A stretch of DNA of 64,000 bases from JAEZBP01 sp963832725 (GTDB lineage Bacteria > Myxococcota_A > Polyangia > Polyangiales > Sandaracinaceae). The notes below the pieces were generated by a model. The model did not search any database and had not been told where the DNA came from. It was given only the letters and a program-made list of their open reading frames with translations. This document shows, one piece after another, positions 43,387 through 51,382 of the stretch. Position 1 is the stretch's first letter. Each line of letters starts with the position of its first letter. The stretch covers positions 1,550,001 through 1,614,000 of the forward strand of contig CAWHVG010000005.1 in NCBI GenBank assembly GCA_963832725.1. Direction: 5' to 3'. A program made the translations under genes and the position numbers.

Positions 43387-45057
43387 GCGCGCGTTCGCTC
43401 GTCATCGGCCTCGACGGCGCCGACCTCGACGTCATCGGTGCCCTCGGCCCGGATCGTCTGCCGGAGCTGCACCGCCTGATGGAGCGCGGGGCGTGGGCGC
43501 GGCTCGAGAGCGTGAAGCCCTTCGCCACGCTGCCGAACTGGACCACCTTCCTGACCGGCGTCGACCCCGGACGGCACGGCGTCTTCGACTTCACCACCCG
43601 CGAGGGCTACCGCGTCGCGTTCACGGCCGGCACCGTCCGCGAGGCGCCGACCGTCGCCGCCCGCCTCGACAAGCTCGGCCTGGCCTGCGCGTGCGTCGGC
43701 TTCCCCGCCACCTGGCCGCCCGAGCACCTCGAGCACGGCGTCTTCATCAGCGGCTGGGACTCGCCGGTCGCGTTCGAGGCGGACCGCTCGTTCGTGTGGC
43801 CGCCCTCGGTGCACGACGCCATCACCGCGCGCTTCGGCCCGATGCGCTTCGACGACGTCGACGAGTTCGACGCCGAGCGCGAAGGCTGGCACGCGCGGCT
43901 GCCGAACGCGCTGATCGACCGCATCCGCAACAAGACCGAGCTCGCGAGCTGGCTCCTCGACGAGCGCGGGTGGGATCTCTTCGCCTTCTACTTCGGCGAG
44001 AGCGACACCGCCGCGCACCACCTCTGGTCGCTCTGGGACGCCGCCTCGCCGCGCCACCCCGGCGGCACGTCGGAGGCCGAGCGAGAGGGCCTGGCGCGCG
44101 TCTACGAAGCGCTCGACGCCGCGGTCGGCACCCTCGTCGATCGGGCCGGCGGCGAGGGCGTCGAGGTCACGCTGATCAGCGATCACGGCTCGGGCGGCGC
44201 CAGCGACGAGGTCCTCTACCTCAACCGCGCGCTGGCCGAAGCGGGGCTTCTGACCTTCCACGAGCGCGGGCTGATCGGCCCGCTGGTCACGCGTGCCAAA
44301 GACATCGCGTTGACCGGGCTCGGCGGCCGCGCCCGCCAGCTCCTCTTCTCGCTGGCCGGCCGCGCCTTGCCGGGTCTGGTCGAGTCGCGGGCACGCTACG
44401 GCGCCATCGACTTCGACCGCACCCGCGCCTTCAGCGACGAGCTCAACTACTTCCCCTCCGTCTCCTTCAACGTGCGCGGACGCGAGCCGCGGGGCATCGT
44501 CGAGCCGCGCGACCTGCCGGCGTTGACCCGCGAGGTGGAGAGCGTGCTCCGCTCGATCGTGAGCCCCTGGAGCGGCGAGCGGGTGGTGCGCGAGGTGTGG
44601 CCGCGGGAAGAGCTCTACGAAGGCCCCTTCGTCGAATCGGGCGCCGGATCTGATCCTCGAGCTGGCGCTCTCACGCGGCTACAGCGTGAACCTCATGCCC
44701 TCCGCGAGCGGACCGCCGGGCACCGGCCCGTGGCGGCGACTGAGCCCGGACGAGCACCTCGGCCGCAAGGGCCGCAGCCTCCCGGGCAGCCACCGTCCCT
44801 TCGGCACCTTCATCGCCGCCGGCCCCTCGGTCGAGCGCACGGGCGAGGTGCGCGCACGGATGCCCGACGCCACCGCCACCCTGCTCGCGCGGATGGACAT
44901 CGCGCCGAGCGACGAGATGAGCGGCCGCGTGCTCCGCGAGGCGCTGCGCCGCAGACGCGCCGGCGCTCCGTTGCCCGAGGCCGCACCTCCCGTCCAGAGC
45001 GAAGGCAATCGCGTCCGCCTCGAGCGCCGCCTCCGCGCGCTCGGCTACATCGACTAG
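43383..45057 (+). CDS. Type I phosphodiesterase family protein (second of pair; frameshift)
   Basis: ~557 residues after correction; paralogue of the preceding gene. LVIGLDGADLDVIGALGPDR, TLPNWTTFLTGVDPGRHGVF (nucleophile Thr), FYFGESDTAAHHLWSLWD, LISDHGSGGA and SHRPFGTFIAAGPSV place it in the same superfamily. The frame breaks near 44646: GCCGGATCTG should be GCCGATCTG, restoring DLILELALSRGYSVNL. The stop TAG (45055-45057) is part of the CTAG at the left edge of MITE-like element A. Larger insert after SDHG than in its partner. Confidence 0.85.
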
Positions 45058-45231
45058 TACCGGCGCCCGGAAGTTCGATCCGGGTTTCGTTGCCGCGCCC
45101 GCCAACCCACCCGCGAGCTGCCGGTCGGGCGCCGGTCCTAGCATGCTTGTCGAGGGGGCAGCGCCCCCTCCCCCGCAAGCGGGGCCCCCACCCCACGACG
45201 TACGACGGACCGAACTTCCGGTCCGTCGTAC
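45057..45231. mobile_element. MITE-like element A between CTAG sites
   Basis: 175 bases flanked by TA within CTAG on both sides (45054-45057 and 45231-45234). Imperfect terminal inverted repeats: left GTACCGGCGCCCGGAAGTTC..., right (reverse complement) GTACGACGGACCGGAAGTTC..., 20 of 26 positions identical by eye. The right end is itself a 12-bp hairpin (45200-45211 with 45220-45231). An inner hairpin is GAGGGGGC-AGC-GCCCCCTC. No ORF. IS630-type transposases insert at CTAG and duplicate TA, so an IS630-like parent is likely. It abuts element B. Confidence 0.7.
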
Positions 45232-45233
45232 TA

Positions 45234-45393
45234 GTCACCCGGAACAGCAGTGAGTGGTCAATCCCGGCGAGCCATCGGCGTGCGAATCAAGGAACGACGA
45301 CGAGGAATACCAAAGGTATTTCGAGGAGGAGTGACGCTGAGTCGCGCGTCGAGGGCCGGTGGGGTTTTGCCACGAATCGCTGAGACGGGTGAC
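45234..45393. mobile_element. MITE-like element B sharing a CTAG with element A
   Basis: 160 bases between CTAG at 45231-45234 and CTAG at 45393-45396. Terminal inverted repeats begin GTCACCCG in both directions (8 identical bases, extended to 11 with CTA outside; 17 of 24 over the longer stretch). Different repeat sequence from A, so a second family or a diverged relative. A small AATACC-AAA-GGTATT hairpin lies inside. No ORF. It sits just beyond the phosphodiesterase stop. Confidence 0.65.
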
Positions 45394-45401
45394 TAGGCCG
45401 A

Positions 45402-45436
45402 CCCGCCCTCACGACCGCGGAGGTCCCGAGGGCGGG
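45402..45436. terminator. Hairpin after twin MITE-like elements
   Basis: CCCGCCCTC at 45402-45410 pairs with GAGGGCGGG at 45428-45436, a 9-bp perfect stem with a 17-base loop. There is no T-run, so an intrinsic terminator is not assured. It lies downstream of the minus-strand gene at 45476, between the two convergent units. Confidence 0.4.
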
Positions 45437-45475
45437 CCGTATCAGCGCGCGAGGCTTTTCAGCCGACCCGCTCGG

Positions 45476-46303
45476 TCACCCCGGCGCGGGGCCGCCGCCG
45501 GCATCGCCGCCGCTCGCGCCGCCGCTCGCGTCGCCCCCCGCGCCGGTGCCGGACCCACCGCTTGCCGCGTTGCCGACGTCCTGCGGGTCGGGGCGACCCA
45601 TCCTCCGGGTGGCGGTGGGTCGGACGCGGTCGGCCACGTCGGGGCGGCCCACGAGGAAGGCGACGCCGACCATGATGTTGGCGGCGCCGCGGTAGCCGCT
45701 GGAGAGCGCGGAGAGCGCCGTGTCGCGCGCGTTCAAGGCGTCCTGATTCTCGCGCTGGTCGCTGCGCACGTCGGTGAGCGCGCCGTCGAGCGTGTCGGCC
45801 CCCGCGCGGAACGCGGCGGCGAGCGTGGCGGGATCGATGGACGCGCCCGGGACCGGCCCCGGTTCGCCCAGGTTCGCGGGAGTGAGGAGCTTGGCCACCG
45901 TGCGGGCCTGCCCCACGAGCTGGTCGGCGTTGTCGGGCAGCGGCCCGTCGAGACCGACGCGGACGGCGGCGTCCGCGCCGTACCCGCCCTCCACCGAGGC
46001 GCGGCTGCCCATCACCAGCGACCGGAGGGCGGTCCACGCCTCGTCGCGGGCCTCCCGGAACCCGTCGTCGTCGGCGCGCTCCGCGGCCAACGCTTGGTCC
46101 GCGTCGCTCACGGCGGCGAGCCGTCGGTCGAGCGCGTCGGCGAGCGCCGCGAGCACCTTCTCCATGGTCAGATGCTCGGGCGGACCGTCCGGAAAGAGCT
46201 CTTCCTCGAGCTTGCCCGCGAAGTCCGGTCCGAAGTGACGAATCGCCGTGACGACGGTGCGGCCCACGAGCATCCAGTTCGCGACGGTCTTCGAAACAGC
46301 CAT
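45476..46303 (-). CDS. Hypothetical protein, possibly helical
   Basis: 275 residues; no family recognised. Sequence starts MAVSKTVANWMLVGRTVV and is rich in Ala/Asp/Arg, with likely long helices (MEKVLAALADALDRRLAAVS, ALAAERADDDGFREARDE). The middle has YRGAANIMVGVAFLVGRPDV, and the tail is Gly/Ala/Ser low complexity. No signal peptide is evident. A 20-bp perfect palindrome lies ~165 bases upstream of its start and could be its operator. Confidence 0.65.
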   Translation of the reverse strand: MAVSKTVANWMLVGRTVVTAIRHFGPDFAGKLEEELFPDGPPEHLTMEKVLAALADALDRRLAAVSDADQALAAERADDDGFREARDEAWTALRSLVMGSRASVEGGYGADAAVRVGLDGPLPDNADQLVGQARTVAKLLTPANLGEPGPVPGASIDPATLAAAFRAGADTLDGALTDVRSDQRENQDALNARDTALSALSSGYRGAANIMVGVAFLVGRPDVADRVRPTATRRMGRPDPQDVGNAASGGSGTGAGGDASGGASGGDAGGGPAPG

Positions 46304-46771
46304 GCAAATCCCCCTGTTCCTGATGGGTAGTTCGAGCGAGGAGCATCGTACCAGTCCGAGCCGCGCGTCTCCACCCCGGCGCCGTTCTCGTTCGCCAGAC
46401 GCGGAGCCATCTGCCTCTCCGAGCCCCACGAACCGCCGGCGACGCGGCAGTTTTAAAATGAAAATGCCTCTCCACCGCGGTGGAGAGCAGGTTTTGGATC
46501 AACGGACGCGATCCACTGAGGGATGAAGGGCTTCGGCGGTTGACGAAGCCGTGTCGCCGCTGACCGCAGGCATCTGGCGCGCAACGGACGCGTCTCGCCC
46601 CCGGGCGTGAGCGACCGTGGGATTGACACTCGCGTACTCGGACCGGCTGGAGGCGATCGTGGCATTCGAGGTCACGCCGGACCGCCGTGACACGCGAGCG
46701 TGGAACGAGAACCCACGTCTCGACCGCGCCGGAGGGCTCGCAGCTAGTCGAGCTGCAGCTCAGAGCTCAGC
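46304..46771. other. Intergenic region with AT-rich tract
   Basis: 468 bases. The clearest feature is an AT-rich stretch (TTTTAAAATGAAAAT, 46451-46465), rare in this window, next to the palindrome at 46468-46487. These could form a promoter/operator for the minus-strand gene at 45476. I see no convincing gene in the rest, which ends with the 3' end of the next minus-strand gene. Confidence 0.4.
46468..46487. promoter_or_regulatory. 20-bp perfect palindrome, candidate operator
   Basis: CTCTCCACCG followed directly by CGGTGGAGAG, a perfect dyad with no spacer. It adjoins the AT-rich tract TTTTAAAATGAAAAT. The gene that would be served is the minus-strand hypothetical starting at 46303, about 165 bases away. 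No regulator gene is next to it. Confidence 0.5.
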
Positions 46772-47558
46772 TCAGTCGTCGCAGGGGACGGCCCGCTCGG
46801 AGGCGGGGATCTCGGTCCAGGCGTCGCGGGCGGCGTCCCAGCGGTAGACGGTGCGCTCGCGCCGGCAGTCTTCCACGCGTTCGCTTCGCTCCGAGTCGTA
46901 TTCGCTGACGCACTCTCGGCTTCGGTAGACGAGAATCCGGGTGTCCGTCGTGGTCCACGTCTTCGTGGAGGATCGTCCCGTAGATGTGCGGCGAGCTGTC
47001 GGCCTCGGGCAGCTCGTTGGTGCGCACAGTGGCCGCGAGGCGCAGGCCGTCGCTCGGATCCAGCACGTAGTACTCGCGGTAGGCGGTGGTCCCCACCGGG
47101 CAGACCGGCGGCCCGTTGTGGCCGACCACGAGCTCGAGCTCGCGCTCGCCGTCCGCGTCGAAGTCGTCGAGGCGGCTGGCCAGCACGTGAGGCGGCTCCA
47201 CCGTCTCGAAGACGAGCCGCCCGCGCCGGTCCAGCGCCGACAAGAAGGGCGCGGTGGGCAGCTCGACGTGACCGCGCAGACGGGGCTCACCCTCCGGCGG
47301 CGTGTCGATGGCGATGGCGTGCAGCGAGAACTCCGACTCGATGGGGAGCGGCCCCTGGTCCAGCGACACGGCCAACACCACCACCCAGCGATTCGGACCG
47401 AACCCGAGAGGCCTACCGACGATGTCGAAGTGCAGCCCGAGCCCCGCTTCGCGCGCCAGCCGCTCCACCACCGGCCGGCGAGGCCGCGCGGCCTCCGCCG
47501 AAGCGGCCGTCACCAGGATCGCCGCCGAGGCGATCAGCGAGATGAAACGCGTCCCCAC
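46772..47558 (-). CDS. Hypothetical exported protein (frameshift)
   Basis: ~261 residues. GTG start with a Sec-type signal (SLIASAAILVTAASAEAA). The mature part is beta-rich: WVVVLAVSLDQGPLPIES, VLASRLDDFDADGERELELV (a VCBS/FG-GAP-like Asp loop), LVVGHNGPPVCPVGTTAY and GTILHEDVDHDGHP. The frame breaks near 46932: CCGGATT should be CCGATT, restoring ILVYRSRECVSEYDSERSE. It ends with AVPCDD. It is probably a periplasmic or surface protein. No enzyme motif. Confidence 0.6.
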
Positions 47559-47668
47559 CGATCGAGGATCGCCGTCGACTCCGGAGCGTGCAAGCGGTGC
47601 TCCCGAGAACGTCCCGCCGACGGTGGCAGATGCGATGCAGCGCCAACGGCGGTACGGTGCGGCCCGCG

Positions 47669-48901
47669 ATGAAGTCGTTGCACGTGGCCGCCATGCCCTT
47701 CCCCTCGGTCCAAGGCACGCAGGCGGCGGTGCGCGCCATGATCGAGGCCGAGCACACGCGCGCTCTCGCGCCCGAGCTCTTGACCTACGCCCACGCGGGC
47801 TACGAGCTCTCGGTGCCGTGGCCGATCCACCGGATCGCCAATCTGACGCGCGACCGCTCGCTGCGATCGGGCCCGAGCTGGCGCAAGGTCGTCGCCGACG
47901 CGCAGCTCGCCGTCGCGGCGAGGCGGATCCTCGGGCGGGTACGGCCGGACGTGGTGATCGCGCATCACGTGGAGGCGGCCGCCGCGGCGCTGACGGCGCG
48001 GGCCCGCCCGCTGGTGTTCGTGGCCCACACGGCGCTCGGTCCCGAGCTGCCCGCCTACCTTCCGGCGCGCGCGAAGGCGCTGGCGTCGCGGGCGGGTGAG
48101 GCGCTGGACGTCACCCTGATCCGCAAGGCGGACGCCGTGGGCGCCGTCTCGCCGCAGCTGGCCGAGCGCCTGTCGGCGGCGGCGTCGAGGGAGGTCACCT
48201 ACCTGCCGGTGCCCTGGAGCGTGCCGCCGTCGATCGAGCCCTCGGAGCGCGCCAAGGCTCGCACCCGTTTCGGCATCGCGCCGACCGCGCCCATCTTGCT
48301 CTACGCGGGTAACCTGGACGCCTACCAAGGGGTCGACGTGCTCGCCCGCGCGTTCGCCGTGCTCCGCGAGCGCCGTCCCGATGCGCGTTTGTTGATCGCC
48401 ACCGCCTCCGAGCCGGGCCCGCTCGAGCAGGCGCTGTGGTCGCTCGGCTGCGCCAACTCCGTCACCTTCGCGCCGCTGACCGACGAGCCGGACCGGAGGG
48501 TCGCCCACGCCGCCGCCGACGCCGTCTGCGTGCCCCGCAAGATCGAGGGCGGGCTGCCCATCAAGCTCCTCGACGCGCTGGCGCGCGGCGTCCCCACGGT
48601 GGTCACCCGCCGCGCGACGGCGGGCCTGCCGCTCGAGGGCGCGGCGCTGGTGGCGGCGGACGACGATCCGGAGGCGCTGGCGGCGGCGGCGCTGATCGCC
48701 GTCGGCGCGCGCGAGGCCTCGGCCGATCTGGGGCGGCGTGGCGTCGACTACGTGCGCGAGCACCACGGCCCGGACCGCTACGTCGAAGCGATGCGCGCGC
48801 TGGCCGGGCAGGCGCTGGCCGGGCGGGCGCTGGCCGGGCAGGCGCTGGCCGGGCGGGCGCTCGACTCGGCGCCGCGCGGAAGCAGAGGAGGAACACCATG
48901 A
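47669..48901 (+). CDS. GT4-like glycosyltransferase
   Basis: 410 residues. Two Rossmann-like halves: HVAAMPFPSVQGTQAAVRAM, then PILLYAGNLDAYQGVDVLAR and IEGGLPIKLLDALARGVPTV, where GT4 enzymes have their conserved donor-binding motif. Starts ATG 47669. The C-terminus contains a 15-bp/5-residue repeat (ALAGQ/ALAGR, four copies; 48797-48856). Sugar donor and acceptor are unknown. Its stop overlaps the ATG of the metal chaperone (ATGA). Confidence 0.82.
   Translation: MKSLHVAAMPFPSVQGTQAAVRAMIEAEHTRALAPELLTYAHAGYELSVPWPIHRIANLTRDRSLRSGPSWRKVVADAQLAVAARRILGRVRPDVVIAHHVEAAAAALTARARPLVFVAHTALGPELPAYLPARAKALASRAGEALDVTLIRKADAVGAVSPQLAERLSAAASREVTYLPVPWSVPPSIEPSERAKARTRFGIAPTAPILLYAGNLDAYQGVDVLARAFAVLRERRPDARLLIATASEPGPLEQALWSLGCANSVTFAPLTDEPDRRVAHAAADAVCVPRKIEGGLPIKLLDALARGVPTVVTRRATAGLPLEGAALVAADDDPEALAAAALIAVGAREASADLGRRGVDYVREHHGPDRYVEAMRALAGQALAGRALAGQALAGRALDSAPRGSRGGTP
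48797..48856. repeat. 15-bp tandem repeat, four copies, within the glycosyltransferase
   Basis: GCGCTGGCCGGGCRG four times without gap, alternating A and G at one position, encoding ALAGQALAGR twice. It is in frame, so the protein gains a flexible tail and copy number could vary. A second four-copy 15-bp array lies 290 bases downstream at 49145-49204. Confidence 0.85.
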
Positions 48902-49098
48902 ACGTCCACGAACTGAAGATCGAAGGCATGACCTGCGGCCACTGCGTGCGCGCGGTCGAGCAGGCCCTCACCGCCGTCCCCGGCGTGACGAAGGCCGAGG
49001 TGGAGATCGACCACGCCCGCGTCGAAGCGGAGGATGGCGTGAGCCGCGACGCGCTCGTGGCCGCGGTCGAGGAAGAGGAGTACCGCGTCGTCGGCTGA
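48898..49098 (+). CDS. Heavy-metal-binding (HMA) chaperone, copper type
   Basis: 66 residues, a single HMA domain: IEGMTCGHCVRAVEQAL with the CxxC metal site and a ferredoxin-like beta-alpha-beta layout ending VAAVEEEEYRVVG. It is probably a CopZ-like Cu(I) carrier in the cytosol. AGGAGG lies just upstream, and its ATG overlaps the glycosyltransferase stop. No copper ATPase is in the window, so its partner is elsewhere. Confidence 0.9.
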   Translation: MNVHELKIEGMTCGHCVRAVEQALTAVPGVTKAEVEIDHARVEAEDGVSRDALVAAVEEEEYRVVG

Positions 49099-49144
49099 GG
49101 CTGTCGCGAGCTCCGCGTCGCCGCCGGTCTACGAGCTCCGCAGG

Positions 49145-49204
49145 TCGTTCGAGGCTCGGTCGTTCGAGGCTCGGCCGTTCGAGGCTCGGCCGTTCAAGGC
49201 TCGC
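49145..49204. repeat. 15-bp tandem repeat, four copies, after the chaperone
   Basis: YCGTTCGAGGCTCGG four times; the last copy differs (CCGTTCAAGGCTCGC). It lies between convergent genes and includes the stop codon and last two codons (EP) of the CRTAC1-like gene on the minus strand. Same unit length as the array at 48797 but a different sequence. Confidence 0.85.
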
Positions 49205-50976
49205 GGACAATCAGCTCGCGGTTGGACGAGACGGCGTTCATGCGGGTCTCGGTCCCCGATGGCCAGCGGACGCGGACGTTCACCGTGGTGACGCCACGGC
49301 CGAGACCGAAGAAGAGCCGCGGGTCGAAGCTGCCGAGGAAGCCCTCGCCGGCCCGCTGCTCCGCCACCACCGGGCCACGCGCGAGCTCGACCGTCACCCG
49401 GGCGCCGACGGCGTGGGTGTTCGGCGGGCGCCCCCTCAGCACGACGCGGAGCCAGCGCCCGGAGTAGGGGTGCACGTTTCGGAGCAGCACCGGCGGCCCG
49501 TGGACCGTCGCCAGCACCACGTCGACCCGCCCGTCGTCGTCGAAGTCGGTCCGCGCGATCCCGCGCGCCGCGTGCGCCACCCCCGCGGCGTCGCCGTCCG
49601 ACGGCCGGATCGCCGCCAGCGTCCCGTCGCCCCGGTTCATCAGCACGTTCGGTGCCTGCAGCTCCGCTCCGACGAAGCCGATGACCTCGATCTCCGACTG
49701 AAGCTGATAGTGACCGGTGGCCTCGATCAGATCGATCCAGCCGTCGAGATCCACGTCGAGGAACGCGTTCCCCCACCGGAAGGTGTCCTCGGTGGGGCGC
49801 ATGCCGAGCGCGATCCCGCGGTCCTCGCAGACGCCGGGGCTGTAGCAGTCGAAGATGGACGTGGCCCTCGCTTCGAAGCTGCTCTCCGCGTGCTCGAGCT
49901 CGCCATCGCGGTCCGGATCGCCGCTGGTGAACCCCATGCTGTCGACGCCGTAGCCGCGCGAATCGGTCGCGAAGCCTGCCGGCACGGCCACGTCCTCGAA
50001 GGTGCCCGTCGAGGTTCGCCGCAGGAGGCGGTCCTGGTAGTTCGCGCCGAGATCGTGGCCGACGAAGATCGACGGTGAGCCGTCCTCGAGGAAGTCGCCG
50101 ATCGCCACCACCAGCGTGGGCTCGTGCGTCATCAGCCCTGGCGCGAACGAGGTTCGAATCGGAGTAGTTCCCGTCGGCCTCGCGCAGGAGCAGCACGTCC
50201 GCGATGGGAGCGTGGCGTGTGATGTCGGCCGTGCAGGGCATGCCGCCGAGACAGAGAGCCGACGGATCCTCGGTCGGATCGATGCGCTCGAAGCCGCCGA
50301 TGACGACGTCGAGGTCCCCGTCCCGGTCGATGTCGCCGGCCGCTGCCGAGGTGTACATGCCCTGCCGATCGAAGGCGGCGCCGATCCGCGCGCTCCGGTC
50401 GACGAAGGTCGCGCCCTCGCGCAGGTAGAGCGCCACGCCGCCGACCAGCGTGACGAGGAGGTCGTCGTCTCCGTCTCCGTCGGCGTCGAACGCGAGGCAG
50501 CCCATCGCGTCGCCGACGTTCGCCAGCCCGCGCTCGGCCGTGCGATCGTTCCAGTGCAGGTGCGCCTCACCGGCGAAGAGCCGCGACGCGCCCACGCCGC
50601 GGGCGGTGAAGAAGAGGTCCATCGGCGGGATGCCGTCGGTGTCGAGCACGCAGACGCCGCCGGAGAAGCGGTCGGGAAACGTCCTCAGGCCCTCGAGCGG
50701 CGTGCGCGACCACGTGATGGAAGGGAGCGTGACGTCCTCGAAGTAGCGGGTCGAAACGTGCCCGGCGTCCGGCGTCGGATCGCCGGCGTCGCGGGGTGCG
50801 GCGTCGGCGGTCACGCTGGAGCCGGCGTCGAGCGCGCTGGCCGCGTCGGGACGCGTGCCGCCGCCGTCGCGCGCGCCGCCGTCGCCCGCGGCCGACACCG
50901 AGCCGTCCGCCGAGGGGACGTCGCCGCCACACCCCGCGAGAAGCGCCACCACGAGGAGCCGAGCGCATGCCTGCAC
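49194..50976 (-). CDS. CRTAC1-like lipoprotein with FG-GAP repeats and ASPIC/UnbV end (frameshift)
   Basis: ~594 residues. Lipobox LLAGCGG after a short hydrophobic segment, then an Asp/Gly stalk. Beta-propeller FG-GAP/VCBS loops: DADGDGDDDLLV, DIDRDGDLDVVI, DVDLDGWIDLIE and DFDDDGRVDVVL, each Ca-binding in type. The C-terminal module (VGARVTVELARG, DPRLFFGLG, VRVRWPSGTET) is ASPIC/UnbV. The frame breaks near 50150 (one extra base around LVRARAD/SFAPGLMTHE). GTG 50976 is chosen; TTG 50985 is possible. It is a surface or periplasmic protein, and its role is unknown. Confidence 0.82.
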
Positions 50977-51382
50977 GGCGTCCAACGTACTTCAGCCGGA
51001 AGGCTCCGTCAGGCGGCCCCGAGCCGGGCTGCGTCCGCTCGTCCTCTCCTGCGACCGAAGAGCGACGCCCTCCCCTCGTCGGCCCGGCGGACGGCGAGCC
51101 CCACGGACGCAACCGCCGACCCCTCGTCAGGTGCCCCGTCGAGCGCAACGCGTCGCCAGCGACCGCGCGATCCGATCCGACACGCTCGCGTCAAGTGATC
51201 GGCAACATGCGCGAAAACTGGAGAAGCGCGCCGCGAGCTTTCTACGATTCGACTCACGAAACGCGAAGCCACTGCCTGCGCGTCCCCTTCGCACTCGCGA
51301 AGCGCGCACGGCTGATGAGGCGATGGTGCGCTCCCCGGTCGGAGCCGCTCCGTCGTGCTCGTGCGGGAGGTAGCTCCGTCCG
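50977..51382. other. Divergent intergenic region
   Basis: 406 bases between the CRTAC1-like gene (minus) and the PQQ-like propeller gene (plus). No ORF is convincing. AGGTAG, a possible Shine-Dalgarno, lies 11 bases before the plus-strand start. Promoters for both genes must lie here. Confidence 0.35.

Noticed and set aside
45402..45436. Strong intrinsic terminator
   Set aside because: A good stem is present but there is no T-run on either strand, so I keep it only as a low-confidence hairpin.
48797..49204. Short regular repeats as CRISPR
   Set aside because: Units are 15 bp with no spacers, partly coding, and no cas genes in the window.
50140..50170. GGTTCGAATC-like string suggesting a tRNA T-arm
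   Set aside because: It lies inside the CRTAC1-like coding sequence and no acceptor or anticodon stem fits around it.
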